From contig BEHZ01000028.1 in NCBI GenBank assembly GCA_002923335.1, forward strand, positions 1-15,462: a DNA stretch of 15,462 nt, in the 5' to 3' direction. A program made the position numbers and the translations under genes. The notes below the pieces were generated by a model. That model searched no databases and had not been told where the DNA came from. It worked only from the letters and a program-made list of their open reading frames with translations. The DNA comes from a bacterium HR23. GTDB lineage: Bacteria; Chloroflexota; Dehalococcoidia; Lucifugimonadales; HRBIN23. This document shows, piece by piece, positions 1 through 6,444 of this stretch. Within the stretch, counting starts at the first letter, position 1; each line of letters starts with the position of its first letter.

Positions 1-1
1 C

Positions 2-922
2 ACCTGCCCTATTTCCCTGCTTACCCGCCTATCCCGCTGGCTGGGACGGTCCCTATGCAAGGGGACATCCGACTTCTTCGGGAGTCCAACGAACCTGCTG
101 GCTACGCTATCCCAGCGTGGTTATAGGGTTGTAGAGTATCAGGCATATTTTTTGTGCCGACATACTAACGCCCTGTGTAAGGGGAAGAAGTCCTTTTCAC
201 AGAGGTATCCCTTTCAGACGGTAGCTGGCATAGGCCTGGGATACCTGGGCGCGCTGGTGCCGAACGGGAAGCCTTTCCGGCGGGTAAAAGGGCTGACCAT
301 ACAGTCTGTCTCTTTTATGGGTGCCCCGGGCCTCTTTGAAGAGTTTGTGGGGGACATCAGCCGGGAGACGGCAAGGGGAACGGTGTTTTTCGTGCACGTT
401 CTTTTACCCCATGAGCCTTATGTCTTTGACGGCTCCTGTCGGTGGCACCGGCCGCCCTTTGATGACGCTCTCCTTGCCCAGGTGGAGGCCTACGAAAGGC
501 AAGTCCAGTGTGTAGACACCCTCCTGGGGCGGTTCGTGGAGCGCCTGAAGCAGGAGGGCGTCTACCAGTCAGCGGTGGTGGTGGTTACGGGAGACCACGG
601 CCCTCGCCCTCTGGCCAAGTGGCAGGTGGAGCGCCCTGATGCCATCAACGGGATGGTGGCACGGGTGCCTTTGTTGATAAAGGCCCCCGGCCTTCGCCCA
701 GGTGTCTCCACCGTGGACTACCAGCATATAGATTTCAAGCCCACCCTTCTGGATGTGCTGGGGTTACCTCCGGAGCCGGGCCTGCCGGGGGTGTCTGCCT
801 TGGCTGCGGCACGACCCCTCCGCCCCAAGATGTTCTGGTGGCAGGGGAAAAGGTATGTCGCCTCGGAGCCGACGGGGCGTGGCCCTTGGATGTTGCTGGG
901 GGCCGAGGGGGGTGGGGGCTAA
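2..922 (+). CDS. Sulfatase / alkaline-phosphatase superfamily hydrolase, 5'-truncated
   Basis: The frame is open from base 2 to the TAA at 920-922 with no convincing start, so the N-terminus lies left of the window; a TTG at 152 is in frame but sits inside conserved-looking protein. About 306 residues are visible. Seen: an LLPHEPY segment near 400-420, a VVVTGDHG segment near 580-600 typical of the metal-binding Asp-His pair of sulfatases and related phosphoesterases, and a C-terminal DFKPTLLDVLGLP segment near 735-765, as in membrane-anchored or LtaS-like sulfatases. The catalytic Ser/Thr/Cys region and any membrane segments would be upstream and are not visible, so sulfatase cannot be told from phosphoglycerol transferase or phosphoethanolamine transferase. 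The gene converges on aroF with 26 bases between the stop codons. Superfamily is known; substrate is not. Confidence 0.85.
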   Translation, partial: TCPISLLTRLSRWLGRSLCKGTSDFFGSPTNLLATLSQRGYRVVEYQAYFLCRHTNALCKGKKSFSQRYPFQTVAGIGLGYLGALVPNGKPFRRVKGLTIQSVSFMGAPGLFEEFVGDISRETARGTVFFVHVLLPHEPYVFDGSCRWHRPPFDDALLAQVEAYERQVQCVDTLLGRFVERLKQEGVYQSAVVVVTGDHGPRPLAKWQVERPDAINGMVARVPLLIKAPGLRPGVSTVDYQHIDFKPTLLDVLGLPPEPGLPGVSALAAARPLRPKMFWWQGKRYVASEPTGRGPWMLLGAEGGGG

Positions 923-939
923 CTGCACCCCCCTCGGCC
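901..939. terminator. Strong hairpin between convergent genes, probable bidirectional terminator
   Basis: Bases 901-914 and 926-939 are perfect 14-base inverted repeats separated by an 11-base loop (915-925). The left arm encodes the last residues of the sulfatase and its TAA stop lies in the loop. The position between two convergent genes suggests transcription termination for both. Neither side is followed by a T-run, so this is not a textbook intrinsic terminator. Confidence 0.55.
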
Positions 940-948
940 TCACCGCGC

Positions 949-1992
949 CTACACCGCCACAGGCTGGCTGGGCGGGGCAACCCGCTTGCCCAGGGCGCCC
1001 GCCACCGCCCGCACACCGTCCATGAGTTTGCGGAAGTTCTCCGGGGTGAGGGACTGGGCGCCGTCGCTCAGGGCCTGGTCAGGGTTGGGGTGCACCTCAA
1101 TGAGTAGCCCGTGCGCCCCCGCCGCCACCCCCGCCAGCGCCATGGGGGTAACCAGGTGCCACTTCCCTGTGCCGTGGCTGGGGTCCACGATGATGGGCAG
1201 GTGGCTCAGGCGCTTGATAACGGGCACCGCCGCCAGGTCCAGGGTATTGCGGGTATAGGTCTCAAAGGTGCGGATGCCCCGCTCGCACAGGATCACCTGC
1301 TTGTTCCCCCCGGCCAGGATGTATTCGGCGGCCAAGAGCCACTCCTCGTAGGTGGTGGCGAATCCCCGCTTCAGGAGCACAGGCTTGGCCACCTTCCCCA
1401 CGGCGTGCAGGAGTTTGAAGTTCTGCACGTTGCGGGCGCCGATCTGCAGGATGTCGGCGTAGGTGGCTACCAGGTCCACATCTTCGGCGGTCATGACCTC
1501 GGTGATGATGGGGAGCCCCGTCTCCTCTCGGGCCTTGGCCAGCAGGCGCAGGCCCTGCACCCCCAGCCCCTGGAAACTGTAGGGCGAGGTGCGGGGTTTG
1601 AAGGCCCCTCCCCGCAGGATGCGCGCCCCCGCCGCCTTCACCGCCTGGGCGGTCTCCAGCAACTGCTTCTCGCTCTCCACGGAGCAGGGGCCGGCCATTA
1701 CCACCACCTCATCGTTGCCAATGACCACATCCCCCACCCGCACCTGGGTGTCGTCGGGGTGGAACTCCCGGCTAGAGAGTTTGTAGGGCTTGCTGACCCG
1801 GAGCACCTCCGCTACCCCGGGGAAGGTCTCCAGTTCGTCCTTTAGTTCGGGGTAAATCTGGCCCAGGACGCCGATAACGGTGCGCTCCACGCCCCTGGAG
1901 ATGTGGGCACGGAAGTCGGGCTTGCTCTCAATGTGCGCGACGACCCGCTGGATTTCCTCTTCAGTTGCGCCGTGGCGCATCACCACGATCAT
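949..1992 (-). CDS. aroF: 3-deoxy-7-phosphoheptulonate (DAHP) synthase, type I-beta
   Basis: Condenses phosphoenolpyruvate with erythrose-4-phosphate to DAHP, the first step of the shikimate pathway, in the cytoplasm. The 347-residue product has an N-terminal ferredoxin-like regulatory domain (about 1-75, beginning MIVVMRHGATEEEI), as in the Thermotoga-type enzyme, then the TIM-barrel. Seen: AGPCSVES with metal ligand Cys103, RGGAFKPRTSPYSFQG (127-142), DPSHGTGK with His273, LIEVHP with Glu299, and Asp310; these complete the usual metal set. The ATG at 1992 is chosen because it starts exactly at the family N-terminus and has GGGAGG about 8 bases upstream; a longer frame to 2088 would add 32 unrelated residues. 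It is the last gene of the trpA-aroH-aroF group, 126 bases after aroH, so it may also have its own promoter. The regulatory domain suggests feedback inhibition, by an inhibitor I cannot identify. Confidence 0.96.
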   Translation of the reverse strand: MIVVMRHGATEEEIQRVVAHIESKPDFRAHISRGVERTVIGVLGQIYPELKDELETFPGVAEVLRVSKPYKLSSREFHPDDTQVRVGDVVIGNDEVVVMAGPCSVESEKQLLETAQAVKAAGARILRGGAFKPRTSPYSFQGLGVQGLRLLAKAREETGLPIITEVMTAEDVDLVATYADILQIGARNVQNFKLLHAVGKVAKPVLLKRGFATTYEEWLLAAEYILAGGNKQVILCERGIRTFETYTRNTLDLAAVPVIKRLSHLPIIVDPSHGTGKWHLVTPMALAGVAAGAHGLLIEVHPNPDQALSDGAQSLTPENFRKLMDGVRAVAGALGKRVAPPSQPVAV

Positions 1993-2024
1993 CCCGTTCG
2001 CCTCCCAAATTTTCCCTTGTCCAT
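1989..2024 (-). other. Candidate 11-codon leader ORF overlapping the aroF start
   Basis: On the minus strand an ATG at 2024-2022, preceded four bases upstream by AAGGAGG (2035-2029), opens a frame encoding MDKGKFGRRTG. Its TGA (1991-1989) overlaps the aroF ATG (1992-1990) as ATGA. The aroF ribosome-binding site lies inside it. It has one Phe and no Trp or Tyr, so a classic attenuator is not supported; translational coupling is the simpler reading. Short ORFs arise by chance, so confidence is low. Confidence 0.3.
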
Positions 2025-2053
2025 GCTTCCTCCTTGCGCTTCTGGTGGGGTGC

Positions 2054-2083
2054 GGTATAAGGGGGCCAGTTTGATGCCCCCAA
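2054..2083 (-). promoter_or_regulatory. Possible internal aroF promoter with a GC dyad between -35 and -10
   Basis: On the minus strand TTGGGG (2083-2078) and TATACC (2059-2054) are 18 bases apart, a weak sigma-70-like match. Between them lies a perfect 6-base inverted repeat, GGGGGC at 2081-2076 and GCCCCC at 2066-2061, with a 9-base loop. The same repeat could instead act as an RNA hairpin ending transcription after aroH; no T-run follows it. Confidence 0.27.
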
Positions 2084-2118
2084 ACCACCCCCGAGAGCGC
2101 AGGGTGGAAGCCACCAGG

Positions 2119-2505
2119 TTACCGTGCTGGAGCATCTCCCATCCCCCGCTGTCTCAGGTTGACCGCCTCCCGCAGGTACATGTGGCGTATCTCCTCTTGC
2201 CCTTTGGTGGTGTTCACCAGCATCAGCACCCGGATGCACCGGGGCAGGCCGTCGGGCACTTGCATCTCGTGGGAACACATCAGGGGCACCGTCTCCCAAC
2301 CCATCTGGCGTGCCGCCACCGCCGGAAACTCGGCGTTTAGGTCGGTTGTGGTAGTAAATATAACAGCGGCGATGTCTTTGGTGTCAAGGGCGTTGGCCGA
2401 AACCAGGGCCTGGAGCAGTTCCCTGGTGGCCTCCAGGATGGCCTCCCGGGTATTGGCGGAGGCGGTGGTGGCGCCTCGTATGCCGCGGCACACGACAGGC
2501 TTCAC
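2119..2505 (-). CDS. aroH: Monofunctional chorismate mutase, AroH type
   Basis: Rearranges chorismate to prephenate, the committed step toward phenylalanine and tyrosine. The 128-residue product matches the Bacillus subtilis AroH fold and length. Active-site residues can be placed against B. subtilis by alignment: Arg10 (Arg7, in RGIRGATT), Phe60 and Arg66 (Phe57, Arg63), Cys77 and Glu80 (Cys75, Glu78), Arg92 (Arg90, in CIRVLM), Tyr110 (Tyr108, in IRHMYL) and Arg118 (Arg116). The Lys60 position is Val63 here. The start is GTG at 2505-2503, which overlaps the trpA stop as GTGA and puts the conserved RGIRGATT at the right distance from the N-terminus. The overlap implies translational coupling to trpA. 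It is followed by TAA at 2121-2119 and a small GGTGG/CCACC hairpin at 2115-2103. Confidence 0.96.
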   Translation of the reverse strand: MKPVVCRGIRGATTASANTREAILEATRELLQALVSANALDTKDIAAVIFTTTTDLNAEFPAVAARQMGWETVPLMCSHEMQVPDGLPRCIRVLMLVNTTKGQEEIRHMYLREAVNLRQRGMGDAPAR

Positions 2506-3329
2506 GATGGCCTCCGGGGAAGGGGTGGAGCGGTTATACCCGTCAGCAAGCGGGCGATGAACTCCTGTGCGACAGGGCCCTCCCGGCCTGGGGGGGCGGT
2601 GGCCAGGGCCTGCACCAGGGCGCTTCCTACCACCACTGCATCCGCCACCCCTTGCAGCGCCCCCAAATGCTCCGGCCGGGAGACGCCAAAGCCCACCGCC
2701 ACCGGCAAATGGGTGTGGCGGCGCACCCTCGCCACCAAGGAGGGTATCTCCGGCGCGAGGGTGTCCCGTGCCCCGGTGGTCCCCGTAACGCTGACGCAGT
2801 AGACGAACCCGCTGGCCCCCCGGCAGGCCAGGGCGATGCGCTCGTCGGTGCTGGTGGGGGCTACCAGGGGCACCAGGGCCAAACGGGAGGCTTGGCACGC
2901 CTCCCGCAAGGGCCCCGCCTCCTCGGGGGGCAGGTCGGCTACGATGAACCCGTCCACTCCCGCCTGGGCGCTGTCCCGGACGCACCGCTCCAGGCCGTAG
3001 GCCAGCAGGGGGTTGTAATAGCCCATCAGCAGGATGGGCGTCTCCAGTCCCCCACGGCGCACCTGGCGGATGGTCTCCAGGCACCAGAGGAGGGTAATCC
3101 CCTTCTCCAGGGCGGAAAAGGACGCCTGCTGAATGACCGGCCCTTCGGCCACCGGGTCGCTGAAGGGGACCCCCACCTCCAGCACATCCACTCCCGCCTC
3201 GGCCAGAGCGGGGAGGAGGACATGGGTCGCCTCGGGGCGGGGGTGGCCGGCCATCACATACGCAATAAGGCCCAGGCCACGCCGGTGCACAGCGGAAAGC
3301 AGGGCGTCGGTAATGCGCTGGGCACCCAT
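2502..3329 (-). CDS. trpA: Tryptophan synthase alpha subunit (variant catalytic motif)
   Basis: Cleaves indole-3-glycerol phosphate to indole and glyceraldehyde-3-phosphate; normally passes indole to TrpB. The 275-residue product is a TIM barrel with LEVGVPFSDP (50-59) carrying Glu51, equivalent to E. coli catalytic Glu49, LLMGYYNP (100-107), DLPPEE (132-137), Tyr177, and loop 6 VTGTTGARD (181-189) with Thr185, equivalent to Thr183. Two changes stand out: E. coli Asp60 is Glu62 here (AEGP, codon GAA), and the usual GDP motif near residue 27 is GHP (28-30). The ATG at 3329 has GGGAGGT about 9 bases upstream. It starts 7 bases after the CPBP protease gene and ends in a GTGA overlap with aroH. 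No trpB or other trp gene is in the window, so TrpB must be encoded elsewhere. Confidence 0.96.
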   Translation of the reverse strand: MGAQRITDALLSAVHRRGLGLIAYVMAGHPRPEATHVLLPALAEAGVDVLEVGVPFSDPVAEGPVIQQASFSALEKGITLLWCLETIRQVRRGGLETPILLMGYYNPLLAYGLERCVRDSAQAGVDGFIVADLPPEEAGPLREACQASRLALVPLVAPTSTDERIALACRGASGFVYCVSVTGTTGARDTLAPEIPSLVARVRRHTHLPVAVGFGVSRPEHLGALQGVADAVVVGSALVQALATAPPGREGPVAQEFIARLLTGITAPPLPRRPS

Positions 3330-3336
3330 ACCGAAT

Positions 3337-4038
3337 TTACCTCCCGAAGGCGTAGGCCAGGGCGTTCTGCAGGGCGTGGGCGGTAAAGGGCACCGCCAGG
3401 GAACCGCTCTGCAGGAAGAGTGCCCCCAGGATCAGCCCCGCAAAGAACACCGGCACCATCAGCCCCACTTGCCCGTGGAGCAGGGCGAAGAAAGCGGAGG
3501 AGAGCACCAATGCCCCTCCTCGGCGGAAGCGAGGGGAGAGGGCGGTGAGCAGGAAACCGCGGAAGAAGACCTCCTCCGCCAGGGGTGCCAGAACCACCAC
3601 TATCCCTACGGCGAGGATGGCCTCCACCCCCTCCGCCTCCCGCAAGACGGGGGGCGTGGGGGGTGGAAGAAGGTCTGGGGAACCGAGCCTCTGCACCCCC
3701 AGGGTGTAGAGGAGGGTGATACCGAAGATGGCGAAGGGGGCCAGGACGGCCCACAGCATGTATCCCCGGCGTAGGGGGGGGCGGAGGCCCAGGGCTTCCC
3801 ATGAGGCCCCCCGCCCCCGGGCGAGGGCCAGGGCAATGCACAGCAGGCTGGCCTCCTGGAAAAGGGTGAATCCCAGGAAGAGGGGCAAGGAGACCTGCCC
3901 CCCTCTTCCCAGCAGGTAGGCGACGCCCAGAGCGCCCAGGCTGGTCAGGAGGGCCAGCCCCAGGCCGAGGCTGGCTTCCCCACCCCGCAGGGAACCCCTC
4001 GTCGGCGCCCGTGAGGTGAGCCCACTCCGGGTTTCCAT
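3337..4038 (-). CDS. CPBP (Abi/CAAX-type) intramembrane glutamic protease
   Basis: The 233-residue hydrophobic protein has several predicted membrane segments (roughly 24-44, 51-73, 93-115, 140-155, 176-188, 191-209, 213-230). It carries the three CPBP signature motifs: EEVFFR (Glu155-Glu156 to Arg160), FALLH (Phe184 to His188) and HALQN (His221 to Asn225). Members cleave peptides within the membrane, and relatives act in prenyl-protein processing or bacteriocin self-immunity; the bacterial substrate is usually unknown. It is the first gene of the minus-strand group, only 7 bases from trpA, and nothing links it functionally to tryptophan synthesis. The ATG at 4038 has only a weak AAGAG upstream and lies close to a possible extended -10, so the mRNA leader may be very short. 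Family is sure; function is not. Confidence 0.9.
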   Translation of the reverse strand: METRSGLTSRAPTRGSLRGGEASLGLGLALLTSLGALGVAYLLGRGGQVSLPLFLGFTLFQEASLLCIALALARGRGASWEALGLRPPLRRGYMLWAVLAPFAIFGITLLYTLGVQRLGSPDLLPPPTPPVLREAEGVEAILAVGIVVVLAPLAEEVFFRGFLLTALSPRFRRGGALVLSSAFFALLHGQVGLMVPVFFAGLILGALFLQSGSLAVPFTAHALQNALAYAFGR

Positions 4039-4052
4039 AGGCTCTTGTGTCT

Positions 4053-4061
4053 AGGATAGCA
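4053..4061 (-). promoter_or_regulatory. Possible extended -10 promoter for the CPBP-trpA-aroH operon
   Basis: On the minus strand TGC (4061-4059) directly precedes TATCCT (4058-4053), an extended -10 pattern. The best -35 I can place, TTTCCT 18 bases upstream, is poor. The predicted start would leave only about 9 bases before the ATG at 4038, so the message would be nearly leaderless. Confidence 0.35.
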
Positions 4062-4120
4062 CGGCTCGCTCCCTGGAGGAAAGGAAGAGGGGCTGAAAGC
4101 GTAGGACCACCCCAAACCCC

Positions 4121-4142
4121 GGCGGAAGAGGGGCCTTCCGCC
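4121..4142. repeat. 8-bp perfect inverted repeat in the divergent promoter region
   Basis: GGCGGAAG (4121-4128) and CTTCCGCC (4135-4142) are perfect inverted repeats around a 6-base loop, about midway in the 244-base region between the divergent CPBP and coaE genes. It may be an operator shared by both directions or a chance GC hairpin; no T-run follows on either strand. Confidence 0.4.
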
Positions 4143-4216
4143 CGTGCAGGTGGGGGTGCCGAGGGCTTGACATCCCCTGGGGTGGGCAACGGCCACGCCC
4201 CCAGGCACCCACCCCC

Positions 4217-4246
4217 TTGACGCCCCCACCCCTCCCAGGCTACCAT
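4217..4246 (+). promoter_or_regulatory. Probable promoter of the coaE operon
   Basis: TTGACG (4217-4222) and TACCAT (4241-4246) are separated by 18 bases, a reasonable sigma-70-like pair. Transcription would start near 4253, giving a leader of about 30 bases that contains GAAGAGGAG (4260-4268) before the coaE ATG. A perfect TTGACA at 4167-4172, exactly 50 bases upstream and in a similar CTTGAC-CCCC context, has no -10 at the right distance. Confidence 0.45.
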
Positions 4247-4282
4247 TGCATCTACTTCGGAAGAGGAGTATGCTGAATTTGC

Positions 4283-4885
4283 ATGGTGGTCATCGGCGTT
4301 ACCGGGGGGATCGGAACCGGGAAGAGCACCGTTACCAGCATCCTGCGGGAACTGGGGGCGGTGGTCATAGACGCCGATAAAATCGGCCACGAGGCATATC
4401 GCCCAGGCACTCAGGCCTGGCAGGAGGTGGTGGAGGCCTTCGGGAAAGATATCCTCCTCCCCAGCGGGGAGGTGGACCGGAAACGGCTTGGCGCCCTCGT
4501 CTTCAACGACCCCCAGGCCCTGGCCCGCCTGAACGCCATTATGCACCCCAAGATGTATACAATGGCCCAGGAACGCATCCAGCAGGCCAAGGCCCAGGGC
4601 CATCGGGTCATCGTCCTGGAGGCGGCCGTTCTCCTAGAAGCGGGGTGGGACCCCCTGGTGGACGAGATATGGGTGGTAACCGCTCCGGAGGAGGTGGCGG
4701 TCCAGCGGGTGCAGGCCCGTAGCGGGCTCTCGCGAGAGGCGGTCCTGGCCCGCCTGCGGGCTCAAATGCCCCAGGAGGAGCGGGTGAAGCGGGCGCACGT
4801 GGTCGTGGAGAACGCCGGGTCGCTGGAGGACCTGCGGCGCACGGTGGAAGACCTCTGGCGTAAACGCATTGTATCAAGAGGGTGA
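4283..4885 (+). CDS. coaE: Dephospho-CoA kinase
   Basis: Phosphorylates dephospho-CoA with ATP to give coenzyme A, the last step of CoA synthesis, in the cytoplasm. The 200-residue product has the usual family length. Seen: Walker A GGIGTGKST (8-16), DADKIGHE (30-37), the DRKRLGALVF segment, HPKM in the CoA-domain region, LEAAVLLEAGWD in place of the common PLLFE motif, and a lid with RLRAQMPQEER. The ATG at 4283 places the P-loop at the normal distance; GAAGAGGAG lies about 14 bases upstream, a longer spacing than ideal, and a GTG two residues' worth downstream (4286) is a possible alternative. It is the first gene of the plus-strand operon; its last bases carry the ribosome-binding site of the next gene, whose ATG is 6 bases after the coaE stop. 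Confidence 0.96.
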   Translation: MVVIGVTGGIGTGKSTVTSILRELGAVVIDADKIGHEAYRPGTQAWQEVVEAFGKDILLPSGEVDRKRLGALVFNDPQALARLNAIMHPKMYTMAQERIQQAKAQGHRVIVLEAAVLLEAGWDPLVDEIWVVTAPEEVAVQRVQARSGLSREAVLARLRAQMPQEERVKRAHVVVENAGSLEDLRRTVEDLWRKRIVSRG

Positions 4886-4891
4886 TAAAGT

Positions 4892-5818
4892 ATGCCGGGA
4901 ACAAAGAGACAAACCCTTTATCGGGAACTGCGCATTGAAGAGTATGTCGTTCGGGATGAGCCTTTCTATCTCCCCCAGGGCGACGAGGTGCAACTCTTTG
5001 AGACCGCTTACTATCAGAAAATCCCCGTCCTCCTGAAAGGCCCCACGGGGTGCGGAAAGACCCGCTTCGTGGAGTATATGGCCTACCGCCTCTCTCGCCC
5101 TCTGGTGGTGGTGAAGCCTGCCGAGAAGGATGGCCCCCCGGTGGGGGAGGAGCCTGCCGAGGAGGACACCCCCTCCCGACGCAGCATCCCCCTGGTTACC
5201 GTTGCCTGCCACGAAGACCTCACTGCCAGCGACCTGGTGGGGCGCTACCTCATTGAGGGGGAAGGGACCCGCTGGATCGACGGACCCCTCACCCGTGCCG
5301 TCCGCTCCGGCGCTATCTGTTACCTGGACGAGATCGTGGAGGCCCGCAAGGACACCACCGTCCTTATCCACCCCCTCACCGACCACCGGCGCATCCTCCC
5401 CATAGAGAAGCGGGGCATCCTCCTGGAGGCCCACGACGGTTTCCTGCTGGTCATCTCCTATAACCCCGGTTACCAGAGCGCCCTGAAGGACCTGAAACAT
5501 TCCACCCGCCAGCGCTTCATCGCCATTGAGTTCACCTACCCCCCCAAGGAACTGGAGGCGAAGATCATTGAGCACGAGGCGGGGGTAAGCCCCGAGGTGG
5601 CCTGGCGCCTGGCCAAACTGGGGGAGAAGGTGCGCAACCTCAAGGAGCACGGCCTGCAGGAGGGCGTCTCCACCCGCCTGCTCATCTACGCTGGCAAACT
5701 CATCGCCCGGGGCATCCCCCCGCGCCGGGCGTGCCAGGTGGCGGTGGTGTGGGCCCTCACCGACGACGCCCCCGTCCAGCGGAGCATTGAGGAGGTGGTG
5801 GCCTCTATCTTTGAGTAG
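4892..5818 (+). CDS. MoxR-family AAA+ ATPase, CbbQ/NirQ/NorQ/GvpN type
   Basis: The 308-residue protein has Walker A GPTGCGKT (50-57), the family segment VACHEDLTASDLVGRYL (104-120), Walker B CYLDE (143-147), a sensor-1 Asn191 in SYNPGY, candidate arginine-finger residues in STRQRF (204-209) and GVSTRL near the C-terminus. Known relatives form hexamers that work with a VWA partner to activate Rubisco (CbbQ-CbbO), mature nitric-oxide reductase (NorQ-NorD) or assemble gas vesicles (GvpN). The partner-type gene lies two genes downstream, but no such client is in the window. Residues 72-99, between the second strand and the VACHEDL motif, form an acidic Pro/Glu-rich insert not expected in typical CbbQ. 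AAGAGGGTG, overlapping the coaE end, supports the ATG at 4892. Family is sure; client is unknown. Confidence 0.93.
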   Translation: MPGTKRQTLYRELRIEEYVVRDEPFYLPQGDEVQLFETAYYQKIPVLLKGPTGCGKTRFVEYMAYRLSRPLVVVKPAEKDGPPVGEEPAEEDTPSRRSIPLVTVACHEDLTASDLVGRYLIEGEGTRWIDGPLTRAVRSGAICYLDEIVEARKDTTVLIHPLTDHRRILPIEKRGILLEAHDGFLLVISYNPGYQSALKDLKHSTRQRFIAIEFTYPPKELEAKIIEHEAGVSPEVAWRLAKLGEKVRNLKEHGLQEGVSTRLLIYAGKLIARGIPPRRACQVAVVWALTDDAPVQRSIEEVVASIFE

Positions 5819-5829
5819 AGGCCATGCCT

Positions 5830-6444
5830 ATGAGCACTGCCCTGTTCTTCCAGCGCCTGCGTGCCCTCTTGCACCCCCCCACGGGTCTCCCCACTCCCCA
5901 GGAGGGGCTGGCCCCCTCGGCGGTGCTCCTCCTCCTTTACACCAAAGAGGGAACCCCCTACCTGCTCCTGAACAAGCGCACCGACCTGGTGGAGCACCAT
6001 AAGGGGGAGATGTGCTTCCCCGGCGGAGCGGCAGACCCCGAGGACAAGGATTTGCAATCCACTGCCCTGCGGGAGGTGGAGGAGGAGATGGGGGTGCATC
6101 CGGGGGATGTGGAGGTGCTGGGCGCCCTCCCCTGGACCCGCACCCGCTCCCGCTTCGCCATCTTCCCCTTCGTGGGCACTATCCCCTACCCCTACCCCTT
6201 CCACCCCAGCCCCCTGGAGATAGCCGAGGTGGTGGAAATCCCCTTGCCCGTTCTGCTGGAGCCTGCTACCCTGCGCTATGAAATGCACCTGGAGAACGGG
6301 CGGGTGGAACGGCAGATCGCCTATGCCTACCGTGGGCGTGTGGTGTATGGAGCCACCGCCCGCATCCTCACCCAGTTTCTCGCCGTCGCCAGCCAGGCCC
6401 TGGGGAAGGAAGTGCCATGGACAAGACAGCCCCTCTCCCTCTGA
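5830..6444 (+). CDS. Nudix hydrolase, CoA pyrophosphatase (NudL)-like
   Basis: The 204-residue product has the extended motif of the CoA-pyrophosphatase subgroup: LLLNKRTDLVEHHKGEMCFP (45-64) leading into GG (65-66) and, 15 residues after the second Gly, REVEEEMG (81-88). This longer spacing and the upstream NKR...FPGG element point to the NudL/YeaB branch, which cleaves CoA or acyl-CoA to 4'-phosphopantetheine and 3',5'-ADP. Other Nudix substrates are possible. I chose the ATG at 5830 because AGAGG (5817-5821) is 8 bases upstream; the ATG at 5824 would be only 2 bases from it. The gene follows the AAA+ ATPase by 11 bases and overlaps the VWA gene by 28. Co-occurrence with coaE makes a CoA-related role attractive but unproven. 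Confidence 0.88.
   Translation: MSTALFFQRLRALLHPPTGLPTPQEGLAPSAVLLLLYTKEGTPYLLLNKRTDLVEHHKGEMCFPGGAADPEDKDLQSTALREVEEEMGVHPGDVEVLGALPWTRTRSRFAIFPFVGTIPYPYPFHPSPLEIAEVVEIPLPVLLEPATLRYEMHLENGRVERQIAYAYRGRVVYGATARILTQFLAVASQALGKEVPWTRQPLSL

Noticed and set aside
152..154. TTG as the start of the sulfatase gene
   Set aside because: The frame is open and protein-like back to base 2, so the gene simply runs off the left edge; no ribosome-binding site precedes the TTG.
121..180. Local dip to 24 G/C of 60 bases inside the sulfatase gene as a sign of transfer
   Set aside because: The flanking 60-base blocks are already near 55-62 percent, the frame is intact, and one short block is too little to argue for foreign DNA.
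1993..2088. Upstream extension of aroF by 32 codons
   Set aside because: The extra residues are unrelated to the family, and the ATG at 1992 has a good ribosome-binding site.
4167..4172. Perfect TTGACA as a coaE promoter -35
   Set aside because: No TATAAT-like hexamer lies 16-18 bases downstream; the TTGACG at 4217 with TACCAT is better.
3254..4603. 449-codon minus-strand open frame across trpA start, CPBP gene and coaE
   Set aside because: It crosses three genes on both strands that have full family motifs; its Gly/Pro-rich translation shows no domain.
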